Shown here: piece after piece, positions 1 through 7,891 of the stretch | Layout: every line of letters begins with the position of its first letter | How positions within the stretch are numbered: position 1 is the stretch's first letter | DNA from: an uncultured Clostridia bacterium | Lineage (GTDB): Bacteria; Bacillota; Clostridia; Oscillospirales; Acutalibacteraceae | Direction of reading: 5' to 3' | NCBI GenBank assembly: GCA_944383495.1 | Contig: CALWPT010000015.1 | Coordinates: forward strand, 1-34,914 | DNA length: 34,914 nt | Program-made: the position numbers and the translations under genes | The notes under the pieces: generated by a model | The model's database searches: none | The model's input: the letters and a program-made list of their open reading frames with translations, nothing else | What the model was told of the DNA's origin: nothing

Positions 1-8
1 CAAAAAAT

Positions 9-37
9 ACTATACCATAAACCTTAAAAAAATGCAA
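9..37 (-). promoter_or_regulatory. Sigma-A promoter for a leftward gene outside the window
   Basis: On the minus strand TTGCAT (37 to 32) and TATAGT (14 to 9) are separated by 17 bases. A TG two bases before the -10 gives an extended -10. The transcript would start close to position 1 and run out of the window. The gene it drives cannot be seen. Confidence 0.55.
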
Positions 38-342
38 GCTCTTTTTTCATGGCCTTTCAGCCTGTTTCTGCCGGTATTTAATTCGCACGGCTCCGTCTTC
101 AGCTGTGATTTGGCATAAAACAGGACCAAAAGTTTCCCTGACAAACGCGTTATTCTAAACCCGTACAGCGAGCCAAATTCTAATGCACAGGAAAGGGGTA
201 TTCCCGCCGCATGCGTTCATAACCATTACTTTCCTCATAATATTTCAGCAAGGGAAAACACAAATACGCATTCAATCGTTTTGGCTGCACAAGCGGTTGC
301 TTACTAATACTTTCTAATACGCTGCCGGCGTTTTCCCATGCT
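38..342. other. Intergenic stretch with no recognisable gene
   Basis: About 300 bases between the leftward promoter at 9-37 and the hairpin at 343-378. I see no open frame with a ribosome-binding site, no riboswitch-like core and no repeat. It probably separates two minus-strand transcription units and holds the upstream region of the gene beyond the left edge. Confidence 0.5.
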
Positions 343-378
343 AGAGCCCTCACAGAATGAAATTTCGGTGAGGGCTCT
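343..378. terminator. 11-bp hairpin after the coaD operon; U-tract on the plus side
   Basis: AGAGCCCTCAC (343-353) pairs perfectly with GTGAGGGCTCT (368-378). It lies 13 bases past the stop of the minus-strand gene at 392, where that operon's terminator is expected. However, the T-rich tail (TTTCCTTTT) is on the plus-strand side, and the minus-strand tail is AGCATGGG. As drawn it is a better terminator for rightward transcription, or else a 3'-end stabilising hairpin. Confidence 0.55.
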
Positions 379-391
379 TTTCCTTTTCAGA

Positions 392-853
392 TTATTCCTG
401 TGGCGCGGCAGGGCGCTGCTGGCGCAGAGACGCCCGAGTCTTACGAACCTCAGCCAAGTTTTGGGTCAATCCCTCGTCCGTTCGGCGCATAAGGTCATCT
501 ACAAACTCCTGCGCGGCACGGCGCATTTCCCGGCTTTTCTGTTGGGAAGCTCCTATAATCTCCGCGGCCTTCTGCTGGGCCATGCGAGTAATTTCTTCCT
601 GGGCAACCATGGCACGGGCCCGCTCCTCCGCAGCGCGAATAATATTTTCCGACTCCCGTTTAGCGGAATTAATGATATCCACTCGGTCGGCTACAATTCC
701 TCTCGCTTGCTTAATTTCCTGCGGCATATTCAGCCGAACATCATCCAATATGACACGAAGCTTCTCCGCATTCACTACACACCTGCCCCCAGGCAAACCC
801 ATCGCCTTATCCAACAGTTCATCGATTTGATCCAATAATTCTTCCATATTCAT
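392..853 (-). CDS. Small coiled-coil protein encoded next to coaD
   Basis: A 153-residue, highly charged protein rich in Ala, Glu, Arg and Gln, with no membrane segment or signal peptide. The middle (about residues 60-125) has heptad-like spacing and repeated AAE/AAQ runs, suggesting a long amphipathic helix or coiled coil like the stalk segments of ATPase subunit H or DivIVA-type proteins. Clostridia often encode such a protein beside coaD, where it is loosely called ATPase; no nucleotide-binding motif is visible here, so enzymatic activity is not supported. The start ATG at 853 follows AAAGGA about 10 bases upstream; the ATG two codons later is an alternative. It is the last gene of the rsmD-coaD unit and ends just before the hairpin at 343-378. 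The function is unknown; a scaffold or cell-envelope role is only a guess. Confidence 0.75.
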   Translation of the reverse strand: MNMEELLDQIDELLDKAMGLPGGRCVVNAEKLRVILDDVRLNMPQEIKQARGIVADRVDIINSAKRESENIIRAAEERARAMVAQEEITRMAQQKAAEIIGASQQKSREMRRAAQEFVDDLMRRTDEGLTQNLAEVRKTRASLRQQRPAAPQE

Positions 854-931
854 ATTTGATCAATCCTTTCCCGATGCCCGAAGGCACATATAGTAATTCC
901 GCTATTTTTCCGTCAGCGGTAATTTGCGTCT

Positions 932-1420
932 TTAACGCCTGCACAAGCGCTCCACAATCCGATCGTGGATTTCCGGCGGGACAAAATCTCCAATGTCCCC
1001 GCCCATGGAAGCGATATCCCGGACAATGCTGGAACTTAAATACATATTTTCCGCACGGGTGGTGAAAAACACCGTTTCCGCTCCCCCATACAGCTTTTTG
1101 TTGGTCAGGGCCATCTGAAATTCATACTCAAAGTCAGAAACCGCTCGCAACCCCTTGACAATTGCCGTTGCCCCTGTTTTACAGGCATAATCCGCCAGCA
1201 GACCGTCATAACTGTCCACCAGTACATTGGTAAGATTCCTTGTGCAGTCACGCAGCATTTCCATGCGCTCTTGCGCAGAAAAGCTGGGGGATTTCGCCGT
1301 ATTGGTCATCACCACTACCCGCACCTGCTCAAACATGGCGGCGGCCCGTGTAATAATATCCAAATGCCCCACTGTGACAGGATCAAAGCTGCCGGGGCAA
1401 ATCGCCGTTACCTGTTTCAA
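932..1420 (-). CDS. coaD: Pantetheine-phosphate adenylyltransferase (PPAT)
   Basis: Catalyses ATP + 4'-phosphopantetheine to dephospho-CoA + PPi, the penultimate step of coenzyme A synthesis, in the cytoplasm. At 162 residues it has the normal family length. The nucleotidyltransferase signature GSFDPVTVGH (residues 10-19) carries the T/HxGH motif, KGLR lies at 89-92, and the second ATP-binding motif SSSIVRDIA starts near 129. The start codon is TTG (1420): it gives the conserved N-terminus preceding CPGSFDP, and there is an in-frame TGA just upstream. The ribosome-binding site is weak, so coupling to rsmD, which ends 14 bases upstream, is likely. The rsmD-coaD order is the usual Firmicutes arrangement. 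Confidence 0.97.
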   Translation of the reverse strand: MKQVTAICPGSFDPVTVGHLDIITRAAAMFEQVRVVVMTNTAKSPSFSAQERMEMLRDCTRNLTNVLVDSYDGLLADYACKTGATAIVKGLRAVSDFEYEFQMALTNKKLYGGAETVFFTTRAENMYLSSSIVRDIASMGGDIGDFVPPEIHDRIVERLCRR

Positions 1421-1434
1421 AAGCTCTCACGCCT

Positions 1435-1980
1435 TTATTCCTTCATTTCCCGCCGGTATAGGGTCACTGCAATTTTTCCGTGCCGATACACCCGCGCCTT
1501 CATAAACGCGCCAACCGACTCAGGCAAAGCTTCCTCCGGCCGATGCTCGCAGAATATTACACCTGCGCAGGACATACGCCTCTCAACCGCTTTTAGTGCA
1601 GATCCCAAAAGTCCCGTGCCGTAAGGCGGATCTAAAAACGCAACATCGAATTCTTCCGTTTTGCCCGCCAGAAAGCCCAAAGCGTCGGTACATAAAACCC
1701 GGGCGGAAGCGGACAAGCCCGCAGCAGCCAAATTGCGCTTGACAACATCACACGCTTTCTGCGAAGCATCCACAAACACACACAAAGCCGCACCGCGGCT
1801 TAATGCCTCAATTCCCAGCTGACCGGAACCGGCAAATAAATCCAACACCCGGCGGCCCTCAATATCAAACTGGATCGCGCTGAAGATTGCCTCTTTGACT
1901 CGGCCGGTGGTCGGACGGACATCCAACCCCTCCAGCGTTTCCAGCTTTCTTCCCCGAGCAAGGCCCGTTATTACCCGCAT
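1435..1980 (-). CDS. rsmD: 16S rRNA (guanine(966)-N2)-methyltransferase
   Basis: SAM-dependent methylation of G966 in the 16S rRNA during small-subunit assembly. The 181-residue protein matches the family length. RPTTGRVKEA (22-31) is the family N-terminal signature. DLFAGSGQLG (47-56) is the SAM-binding glycine motif, and DPPY (117-120) is the N6/N2-type catalytic motif. The ATG at 1980 follows GAGG 10 bases upstream. It is the first gene of the unit driven by the promoter at 2041-2069, and the leader between the two can form a stem, GGC(G)AAAAGC with GCTTTTGCC, around 2001-2026. Confident call. Confidence 0.97.
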   Translation of the reverse strand: MRVITGLARGRKLETLEGLDVRPTTGRVKEAIFSAIQFDIEGRRVLDLFAGSGQLGIEALSRGAALCVFVDASQKACDVVKRNLAAAGLSASARVLCTDALGFLAGKTEEFDVAFLDPPYGTGLLGSALKAVERRMSCAGVIFCEHRPEEALPESVGAFMKARVYRHGKIAVTLYRREMKE

Positions 1981-2040
1981 ATCATCAGTACCTCGTATTT
2001 TTCGGCAAAAGCGGCGCTTTTCGCCCCTTTATACCTATCT

Positions 2041-2069
2041 ATTATTGCATGATTGCAGTTTTTTGTCAA
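2041..2069 (-). promoter_or_regulatory. Sigma-A promoter of rsmD-coaD
   Basis: TTGACA (2069 to 2064) and AATAAT (2046 to 2041) on the minus strand are 17 bases apart. They sit in the gap between the uvrC stop and the rsmD start and define a new transcription unit. No clear uvrC terminator is seen between them, so read-through from uvrC is possible. Confidence 0.65.
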
Positions 2070-2076
2070 CATAAAA

Positions 2077-3930
2077 TTACAAATCCTTTACATTTCCATC
2101 CTTTTCCTCATTTAAATGAAAGTAAGCATAGACTTGTTTGGCGGCGGCCTTGCTCATTCCCCTTGCCAGGCAGAGCTCCTCCTCCGTTGCCTGAGCCACC
2201 TCCCGCACAGACCCAAAATGCTGCAACAGCGCTTTGGCCCTGGTTTCCCCAATGCCGGGAATTTCCAGCAGTGCGGAATGCAGCGCTTTCTTTTTTCGCC
2301 GCTGGCGGTGAAAGCCAATGGAAAACCGGTGCACTTCATCCTGAATTTGTGTCAGCAGGGTAAACACGCCGCGAGTTGCCTTGATGGCAATTTCCCCTTT
2401 CGGCGAAACCAGCGCCCGGGTTTTATGCTTTGCATCCTTCACCATGCCAAAGAGCGGAACCGCAACGCCGTGACGCGCCAGCACGGGAAGCACGGCGTTA
2501 ACCTGCCCTAAGCCACCGTCCAACAATATCATATCGGGCAAACGGCCGAAGCCCTCGCCTTCTTCCTTATGGACTTCATATTCCTTTAACCGCCTGTCCA
2601 GCACCTCTGCCATGGCCGTATAATCGTCCGGATGCTCCATATGCTCCAATCCAAATTTCCGGTAAGCCGACTTCAACGGCTTTCCGCCGCTGAACACCAC
2701 CATACCCGCTACCGTATCGCTCCCCTGGGTGTGGGAAATATCATATGCCTCCAGGTAAGACGGCGGTTCCTTCAGCCCTGTCAAGCGGGCCAGTTCATCC
2801 AATGCGGCGGTTTCCTTCCCCGTCCGGCCCTTTTCGGTCAGCCACTGGGCTGCGTTGGTGCGGCACATATCCACCAGCTTTTTTTGATCCCCCTTTTGGG
2901 GTACGGACAGCGTTACCCTTCGCCCCGCTTTTTCAGACAAATACTGCGTAATCAACGCCCGATCCTCAACTGGGCCGCAAACCGTCACCCGCGGCGGAAC
3001 TCTGTCCCTACCGGAATAATATCCCATGAGAAATTCCGAACGGGCGGCGGGCAGATCCTCAAACATATCCATTATAAAATGCTCCTGATCGCACAGCCGG
3101 CCCTGCCGGAACCGAAACACCTCAAAGCAGGCCCTGCCGCCGGCGCGGGCCAGGGCGATCACATCCTGCTCCTTGACCGCCGAAGCCACCACCTTCTGCT
3201 TTTGTCCCATTTTTCGGATGGCCGCAATCCGATCCCGCAGGCAGGCGGCTTTTTCAAAATCCATCGCCTCCGCCGCCGCCCGCATTTCCTTTTCCATGCG
3301 CTCCAGGGATTTTGTAGCGCCGGTTTTTAGGTATGCAAGGGCGCCCTCCGCCAGTTCCCGATACGCTTCATTAGAAATCTTCCCCGCGCAGGGGGCGACG
3401 CACCGCCCCAAATGAAACTGAAGGCAGGGCCGCCGTTTTTTCAGGTTGTCGGGAAAAGGATGAGGACAGGAAGGCAGGCGGAATACCCGCTGCACCTCGT
3501 CCACTGTTTGGCTGACAGAATAGCTGGAAGCATAGGGACCAAGGTATTCCCCCTCGTTCTCCATCTGCAAAGCCGCCAGGATTTTGGGCCATTTCCCTTG
3601 AGTAACCAGGATATAATGGTACCCCTTGTCATCCTTTAACAGAATGTTATACTTCGGCATATACTGCTTAATTAAGGAGCATTCCAGGATCAGCGCCTCA
3701 AATTCGCTGTCGCAAACGATGTATTCAAACGTGTCCACGTGCTCCACCATGCGCTTCACCTTCTCCTCATGGGAGCTAACGCGGGTGAAATATTGACTCA
3801 CCCGGTTTTTTAGCGCTTTTGCCTTACCCACGTAAATGATCTTACCCGCTTTGTCTTTCATTAGGTAAACCCCGGGCAAAAGTGGCAGAGCCTTGGCTTT
3901 TTGATATAAATGTTCAATGCGGTCGGGCAT
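2077..3930 (-). CDS. uvrC: Excinuclease ABC subunit C
   Basis: Makes the 3' and 5' incisions of nucleotide excision repair after UvrAB damage recognition. The N-terminal GIY-YIG nuclease shows GVYLM (about 20-24) and YVGKAK (33-38). A UVR (UvrB-binding) helix lies around residues 200-235 (MDFEKAACLRDRI). The RNase H-like C-terminal nuclease shows AYDISH. A C-terminal helix-hairpin-helix (IPGIGETRAKALL) ends the protein. The start at 3930 (MPDRIEHL) is preferred over a start 33 bases upstream because GGAGG lies six bases before it and the longer form would overlap rnmV. At 617 residues it is of typical length. Last gene of the comEC-holA-rnmV-uvrC run, 11 bases after rnmV. Confidence 0.97.
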   Translation of the reverse strand: MPDRIEHLYQKAKALPLLPGVYLMKDKAGKIIYVGKAKALKNRVSQYFTRVSSHEEKVKRMVEHVDTFEYIVCDSEFEALILECSLIKQYMPKYNILLKDDKGYHYILVTQGKWPKILAALQMENEGEYLGPYASSYSVSQTVDEVQRVFRLPSCPHPFPDNLKKRRPCLQFHLGRCVAPCAGKISNEAYRELAEGALAYLKTGATKSLERMEKEMRAAAEAMDFEKAACLRDRIAAIRKMGQKQKVVASAVKEQDVIALARAGGRACFEVFRFRQGRLCDQEHFIMDMFEDLPAARSEFLMGYYSGRDRVPPRVTVCGPVEDRALITQYLSEKAGRRVTLSVPQKGDQKKLVDMCRTNAAQWLTEKGRTGKETAALDELARLTGLKEPPSYLEAYDISHTQGSDTVAGMVVFSGGKPLKSAYRKFGLEHMEHPDDYTAMAEVLDRRLKEYEVHKEEGEGFGRLPDMILLDGGLGQVNAVLPVLARHGVAVPLFGMVKDAKHKTRALVSPKGEIAIKATRGVFTLLTQIQDEVHRFSIGFHRQRRKKKALHSALLEIPGIGETRAKALLQHFGSVREVAQATEEELCLARGMSKAAAKQVYAYFHLNEEKDGNVKDL

Positions 3931-3941
3931 AATACGCCTCC

Positions 3942-4541
3942 TTACCCGGCATGTTGCAGCCATTTTTGCAATTGCTCCAGATTAGTGACGGCGTTGAGCG
4001 CCTCTATTAAATTTCTCGGAGAAAGGCGCCGCGGCAAGCCAAAAGAAGCAAGCAGCCGTTCTCTCTTCTCTTTGCTGCCGGAAACGCCGGTCAGTCCTAG
4101 CTCATATAGGTCTCCCCGGGTAATGGGCGTGCCGGAAGGCGCCAAAGACGCCTGCGGCAAAACACCGGCCCGCTTCAGCGCCCGAAGCAGGATTTCCGTG
4201 TCCATTCCCTCAACGCCCAGGGTTCCTGCTCTGGAGGGGGCGGTCTTTCGCTTTTCTTTACCGGTCATTTCGGGAATAAAGGCGTTTTTCATTTGAGAGG
4301 GCGGGATGGAAGAAGACAGGCGGCTTCGGATCAGTTGCCCCGCCCCATCAGAATCGGTTAAAATCACAATTCCTCTGGTTCGAGCCAAAGCTCGGATCAG
4401 TTCCATTCTCTCCCGATCCTTGAAAATAGCAAAGCCGCCGGTCTCAACGATCACACCGTCGATCAAAGAAGACAAACGGATCTTATCATATTTTCCCTCC
4501 ACCACGACGGCTTCCCGAATTTTCAGCTTTTTCGGTTCCAT
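3942..4541 (-). CDS. rnmV: RNase M5-like TOPRIM protein (DUF4093)
   Basis: A 199-residue TOPRIM protein. VVVEGKYDK (12-20) contains the catalytic Glu, and TDSDGAG (62-68) gives the DxD metal-binding pair. The C-terminal half matches the arrangement of the DUF4093 domain of RNase M5, the enzyme that trims 5S rRNA precursors in Firmicutes. RNase M5 is usually encoded next to ksgA; here it lies between holA and uvrC, so the exact substrate is inferred. ATG at 4541 has GGGAG eight bases upstream, and the gap to the holA stop is five bases, so the two are surely co-transcribed. Confidence 0.85.
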   Translation of the reverse strand: MEPKKLKIREAVVVEGKYDKIRLSSLIDGVIVETGGFAIFKDRERMELIRALARTRGIVILTDSDGAGQLIRSRLSSSIPPSQMKNAFIPEMTGKEKRKTAPSRAGTLGVEGMDTEILLRALKRAGVLPQASLAPSGTPITRGDLYELGLTGVSGSKEKRERLLASFGLPRRLSPRNLIEALNAVTNLEQLQKWLQHAG

Positions 4542-4546
4542 ACTCT

Positions 4547-5581
4547 CTACTCCCGGGCTGCTAGCAAAAGCTCAGCGACCAGTTTTTCTAATAATACCTG
4601 TCCATCTGCCGGACTTGATTTTAATTTTAAATCTGTATCCAGCAGTTGTTCCAAACAACCCCGCAGGTTGGTTAAGGTCATTTTAGACGCTGGTGCAGCG
4701 GCGTTGCGGAGCCGGAACTCCATTCCCCGGTAGCCAAAATCCCCCGCAACAGCAGACGGCTGCAATCCCGCCGCCATCGCGGCCTTAGCCCTGTATAAAT
4801 CTACGTAGCTCCCAGCTAGAGCCGCTAAAATCTGCACCGGCTCCGCCCGTTGCGAGAATAAATCTCGCAGCAAAGAAAACGCCTTGTCCCCGTTTCCAGC
4901 CCAAATCAACCGGGAGAGCTGAAAAACGTTTGCAGCAATACTTTTCACTGCTAATTCGTCTATGTCCGCTTTGGTAATCGTTTCTCCCCTTCGATAGGCA
5001 GAAAGCTTTTCCAGCTCGGATAATAGCGTCTGCATATCGTTGCCGCAGGATCGGATGAAATACCGGGCAGTTTCTGGTTCCAGCGCGCTGCCCCTTTTTT
5101 TTGCGCCGTCGCATAACAGACGGGTCAAAGACGTTTCATCTTTCCGGTCCAATCGGACGACGGCTCCCTTTTGCCCGGCGGCTGCGAGGATCTCTTTCCA
5201 TTTCCCCGGCTTCTTAGCGTTTAATTCCACCGTGTCGCACCACAGCACCAGAACGCATTCCTCAGGAATTTCTCTAATCAGAGCCGCCAGCTTTTTATTT
5301 TCTGAGGCGGCTTCCCCGCCGTAATCCTTCACAACAACGCATTTCTGCCGGCTCATGACAGGAAGCTGACTGATCGCTGTTTCCAGCTGATCCATTTTCA
5401 GCGAACCGCCGTCAAACCGTTGGAGATTAAAGTCCTCCATGGGGCCGCCCGCTATCTTATTCGCCAGCTTCAAAGCATAATATTGCTTCAAATAGCTTTC
5501 CTCGCCGCAGATCAGGTATACCGGTCGAAAGATTTCGGTTTTTAAATCTCGTTTCAGGCCCATTTCATCCAATTGTCCCAT
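4547..5581 (-). CDS. holA: DNA polymerase III subunit delta
   Basis: Clamp-loader subunit that opens the beta sliding clamp. The 344-residue length is typical. The N-terminal ATPase-like domain begins with FRPVYLICGEESYLKQ (about 18-33), the family signature with a degenerate P-loop, followed by LQRFDGG near 53. The C-terminal collar domain is helical, with the FQLSRLIWAGN region (about 217-227). The start ATG 5581 has AGGAG six bases upstream. It lies 13 bases after the comEC stop; comEC-holA adjacency is common in Firmicutes. Confidence 0.95.
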   Translation of the reverse strand: MGQLDEMGLKRDLKTEIFRPVYLICGEESYLKQYYALKLANKIAGGPMEDFNLQRFDGGSLKMDQLETAISQLPVMSRQKCVVVKDYGGEAASENKKLAALIREIPEECVLVLWCDTVELNAKKPGKWKEILAAAGQKGAVVRLDRKDETSLTRLLCDGAKKRGSALEPETARYFIRSCGNDMQTLLSELEKLSAYRRGETITKADIDELAVKSIAANVFQLSRLIWAGNGDKAFSLLRDLFSQRAEPVQILAALAGSYVDLYRAKAAMAAGLQPSAVAGDFGYRGMEFRLRNAAAPASKMTLTNLRGCLEQLLDTDLKLKSSPADGQVLLEKLVAELLLAARE

Positions 5582-5594
5582 ACCCGGCTCCTTT

Positions 5595-7754
5595 CTATCC
5601 GCACCGTTTCAAAAGCTGACCGCCGCCGGGGCGAAATTGCCATATAATCTCTCCCAATCCGGCGGTAGGAAACGCTGTTGTTCCCATGCCGCGAAACCGG
5701 TCGGCGGCTTCTACCGCATCCATACTGCCTGACACCACCACATATTGATCAACGCTCAAAGCGGCGCCCTCGCAGGCCGGGCCGCAAACAATCACATCCG
5801 CGTTTCCTTGCGGCAGTTCGGCGCCGTCGTCCACAATCCAAAGCTTGCGGCCGTATATTTCCAGCTCCGTGTAAGTGTCAAAAAACGTGATTCGCGCGGC
5901 CCGCCAAAGAATCTCTTCCGTTGCGGGCGCCGTTCGAAGCAAGGATAGATCCGCATAGATCACCCGATCTTCTGCGTTTTCGGCTTCTCCCGCAGCAAAG
6001 CTCTCAGGCCCGTAGTTTTCCGCCACCTCAAAGGCGGAACCGGCATAATAGTCGTTTAGCTTGGGCAGAAGAATCATTTCCAACTCACTGCCCCGCAGGA
6101 AATACTGCAAATCCTCCAGGGTGTTTGTTCCCCCTGCGCCGATTAACAGGGCTCGGCCTTTATCCGTCACCAGAACGCCGCAGCCGTCACCCGCATCCAG
6201 CACGGCGACGGTCACATTGTTTCGATTGAAAGCCCAGTAGGAAACCGAACCCAGCAACACAAGGCAGACGCCAACCAGCGCACCGACCCGATTCAACTTC
6301 CGTCCTCCATCCATAGCGACCACCACGCCCGCCAAGAACAACAGCGCGGCGATACATACCGGAACAAACTGGTAGTCCATAGACAAGGTGGAAAACGGAA
6401 GATTCCCAAAAAAAGCGGCCAGGAATCGCATCACCCGCGCCAGCAGCCCCGCCGCCAGGTAAAAAGGCGCGGCAAGAGGCGTCGCCGACAACAGACCCGC
6501 CAGCAGGCCAACGGGCATCAATATAGAACAAACCGGGCCAATCACCAAATTGGCCACTGGGGAAATGATGGATAGGCCGCCGAAAATCACTGCGATGATG
6601 GGAAGAATAGGAAAAGTAGCGCAAATCGTCATGGTAAACGCCCGGCCCGCAGATTTGAAGCTCCGTTTTAGCAGAGTGTCCCCGTCCCGGCGGGCAAAAA
6701 ACGTCCGCTCAAGATACCGTGGCATTACCACTACGCCCAGTGTAGCGAAAAAGGATAGCAGAAAACGCAAATCCAGGGAAAAGAAGGGGTTCCATAATAC
6801 CAATACCGTTCCTGCGATGCACAGGGAATTGAAGCTGTCCGCCCCGCGCCAAAACCAGTAACTCATATATAGAATAATGCACATAATTCCCGCCCGGACA
6901 ACCGACGGGCTGAATCCCGTCAGCATCATAAAGCCTATAGCAAATAAGGAACTGACGCAGGACACAGCCGCCTTGGGCGCCCGCAGCTTTCGCAAAAGCA
7001 AAAACACAAATCCGGACAGCACCGACATATGCATCCCAGATACCGCGACCATATGAATCACGCCGCTGGCCTTAAAATTCCCGTAATCCGCCGGGTCAAG
7101 GCCCGAGCGGTCCCCCAGCACGATAGCGCTGACCACACCCGCTTCCCCGCTCGGAAGATTCGCCTCGGTGTTGCGGATCATCTCCTGCCGCAGTTTCAGG
7201 GCGTAATACATCGGCGGTTTATGGGTGCCGGGAGTAATCGCAGGGGGATTGTCCAGATAGGCCTTCAAATAGCAGCCGTTGGCATAATAGCTGATGCGAT
7301 AGCGCTCATAAGGGGCCTCCATGGTTACGGTGCAGGTCAAGATATCATAGGGCTCAACATCCAGCAGCCGGGTGGAAAACAAAACCACCTTGATTTTTTG
7401 AGGCGCGCCCTCGAATACTACGCGACTGGTCTTGATAATATATTCGTAGCCAGAATTGGTTGGCTGCGGCAGCTCGATCAGTTCTCCAGACACTTCCATA
7501 GTTTGGCCAACCAGGGAATCCGCGGGCTTAACTTGCAGTTCTGTGCGAAGGATAAAGCTAATTGCCGCAACCAAAAGCGCTAAAAGAGCGACAAAATAAA
7601 TCCCGTTGCCCCTGCTTCTCCTCAAAAGGAACAAAAGCAAGCCGATCACCGTCACAAGAGCCAAAGCAATGAACGCCGCCGCCAGCCCAAAAAAGGCAAA
7701 AGCCGCCGAACCCGCCAATAAAGAAAATCCGAAAACAGCGACAGCACGTTCCAT
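5595..7754 (-). CDS. comEC: ComEC/Rec2 family DNA-uptake channel with degenerate C-terminal domain
   Basis: Inner-membrane channel for single-stranded DNA during natural transformation. From the ATG at 7754 the protein is 719 residues; AGGAG lies 10 bases upstream. A TTG 36 bases earlier could also start it but has a poorer site. Two N-terminal membrane helices are followed by an OB-like DUF4131 domain (about 75-180), then the competence domain with IHMVAVSGMHMSVL (about 233-246) and many membrane helices to about 490. The C-terminal metallo-beta-lactamase-like domain is present but altered. The usual DVGQGD reads DAGDGC (about 520), the DTG-like strand end reads GAGG, and the expected HPHxDHxGG reads PKLNDYYAG (about 564-572). 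The metal-ligand histidines are therefore missing, and nuclease activity of this domain is doubtful. Confidence 0.92.
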   Translation of the reverse strand: MERAVAVFGFSLLAGSAAFAFFGLAAAFIALALVTVIGLLLFLLRRSRGNGIYFVALLALLVAAISFILRTELQVKPADSLVGQTMEVSGELIELPQPTNSGYEYIIKTSRVVFEGAPQKIKVVLFSTRLLDVEPYDILTCTVTMEAPYERYRISYYANGCYLKAYLDNPPAITPGTHKPPMYYALKLRQEMIRNTEANLPSGEAGVVSAIVLGDRSGLDPADYGNFKASGVIHMVAVSGMHMSVLSGFVFLLLRKLRAPKAAVSCVSSLFAIGFMMLTGFSPSVVRAGIMCIILYMSYWFWRGADSFNSLCIAGTVLVLWNPFFSLDLRFLLSFFATLGVVVMPRYLERTFFARRDGDTLLKRSFKSAGRAFTMTICATFPILPIIAVIFGGLSIISPVANLVIGPVCSILMPVGLLAGLLSATPLAAPFYLAAGLLARVMRFLAAFFGNLPFSTLSMDYQFVPVCIAALLFLAGVVVAMDGGRKLNRVGALVGVCLVLLGSVSYWAFNRNNVTVAVLDAGDGCGVLVTDKGRALLIGAGGTNTLEDLQYFLRGSELEMILLPKLNDYYAGSAFEVAENYGPESFAAGEAENAEDRVIYADLSLLRTAPATEEILWRAARITFFDTYTELEIYGRKLWIVDDGAELPQGNADVIVCGPACEGAALSVDQYVVVSGSMDAVEAADRFRGMGTTAFPTAGLGEIIWQFRPGGGQLLKRCG

Positions 7755-7797
7755 TCCTCTCCCGCTCCTATCTCTACTACGGTTCGGCAATCAATGC

Positions 7798-7843
7798 CTG
7801 CTGCTTAACGTAGGTGCGGCAACTGCACCGTTATTGACAGCAG
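7798..7843 (-). repeat. Interrupted hairpin upstream of comEC
   Basis: Three nested pairings share one axis: CTGCTG (7798-7803) with CAGCAG (7838-7843), TAAC (7806-7809) with GTTA (7830-7833), and GGTGC (7813-7817) with GCACC (7825-7829). It lies about 45 bases upstream of the comEC ATG. No promoter was recognised between it and comEC. It may be mRNA structure in the operon, or together with the perfect inverted repeat at 7850-7891 part of a small palindromic repeat. Confidence 0.5.
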
Positions 7844-7849
7844 CACCGG

Positions 7850-7891
7850 CTAAGGGATTCTTATAGCTTTATGGCTATAAGAATCCCTTAG
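7850..7891. terminator. Perfect 18-bp inverted repeat overlapping a stop codon
   Basis: CTAAGGGATTCTTATAGC (7850-7867) pairs without mismatch with 7874-7891 around a six-base loop. The TAA stop of the phosphoribosyltransferase (7888-7890) lies inside the stem. The T-rich tail (CTATTTCTATTTTT) is on the plus side, while the minus strand continues into CCGGTGCTG. It resembles a terminator for rightward transcription, although all nearby genes run leftward. In the actual mRNA it may protect the 3' end of the upstream segment. Confidence 0.5.

Noticed and set aside
338-838. Long plus-strand frame at the left end
   Set aside because: It is antisense to the coiled-coil gene, starts inside a hairpin and resembles no protein family.
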